A stretch of 64,000 nucleotides of DNA. It comes from Burkholderia sp. 9120. GTDB lineage: Bacteria; Pseudomonadota; Gammaproteobacteria; Burkholderiales; Burkholderiaceae. The stretch spans positions 1,178,001 through 1,242,000 of the forward strand of contig NZ_JQNA01000002.1 of assembly GCF_000745015.1 (NCBI RefSeq), given 5' to 3'. Below, piece after piece: positions 63,878 to 64,000 of this stretch (the first letter of the stretch is position 1; every line of letters begins with the position of its first letter). A program made the position numbers and the translations under genes. A model generated the notes under the pieces. That model searched no databases, was not told the DNA's origin, and worked only from the letters and a program-made list of their open reading frames with translations.

Positions 63878-64000
63878 TGTAACTCCACCCTCCGGGAGTT
63901 TTCAGGCCAAAACCGCGCGTTGGCCGTTCGGCTTAGGACACGAACGCGGCAGCCTTTATGCACTGGCGCTCCGCGCTATTTTTGACAATTGCGACGGTCA

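Noticed and set aside
1..64000. tRNA, rRNA, prophage or insertion sequence
   Set aside because: I saw no tRNA-like cloverleaf sequence, transposase, integrase or terminal repeats while reading both strands.

Overview
This 64 kb window is high-GC chromosomal DNA from a betaproteobacterium, most likely Paraburkholderia or a close Burkholderia relative. I infer this from the conserved block yebC-purD-hemF-nadD-rsfS-rlmH-maf-rng, the dnaE and msbA neighbourhood, Burkholderia-like protein sequences, and an intergenic repeat near 57.1 kb that I recall from Paraburkholderia genomes. I saw no phage, insertion sequence, CRISPR array, rRNA or tRNA. Most of the window is ordinary chromosome, with accessory islands between 22 and 56 kb.

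Layout. 1-2.6 kb: 3'-truncated FtsX-type permease, a DUF4126 membrane protein, and a small multidrug resistance exporter behind a two-hairpin leader that fits the guanidine-II (mini-ykkC) riboswitch. 2.7-11.2 kb: complete potassium-uptake locus on the minus strand, a 37-aa membrane microprotein followed by kdpF-kdpA-kdpB-kdpC, a strong terminator, then kdpD-kdpE. 11.5-13.8 kb: quinone oxidoreductase, methylglyoxal synthase, and an SDR protein lacking the usual catalytic Tyr/Lys. 14-22.2 kb: housekeeping genes on the plus strand (upp, yebC, purD, hemF, nadD, rsfS, rlmH, maf, rng).

22.2-25.2 kb: GDSL lipoprotein, then a ribbon-helix-helix regulator with a clear promoter/operator and a PHB-depolymerase-like esterase. 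25.3-30.7 kb: red-light sensing locus: bacteriophytochrome and response regulator, facing a heme oxygenase (chromophore supply) and a second PAS histidine kinase. 30.8-33.7 kb: MscS-type channel, DUF2945 protein, PAS-GGDEF-EAL protein. 34.2-39.3 kb: LysR regulator converging on an operon of Rieske oxygenase, rubredoxin and rubredoxin reductase whose 3' end runs into a heptanucleotide tandem repeat; then free-methionine-sulfoxide reductase and a molbindin.

39.5-50.9 kb: SH3/NlpC lipoprotein, VOC protein, a four-gene Csu-type chaperone-usher pilus operon behind a 510-bp AT-rich leader, a convergent minimal pilin-like protein, a transglutaminase-like protein, an HdeD-papain fusion and a small secreted basic protein. 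51-53.3 kb: rdgC, a SnoaL-like secreted protein and an unknown protein. 53.3-60.1 kb: cell-surface glycan genes (two tandem paralogous GT2 enzymes, a GT9-like enzyme, msbA, a WaaE-like GT2). 60.3-63.9 kb: dnaE.

The observations most worth following are the Rieske oxygenase/rubredoxin/rubredoxin-reductase operon with its heptamer repeat, the Csu pilus with long leader and convergent mini-pilin, the HdeD plus permuted-papain fusion, the phytochrome locus with a palindrome at the heme oxygenase promoter, and the riboswitch. None is proved by sequence alone.
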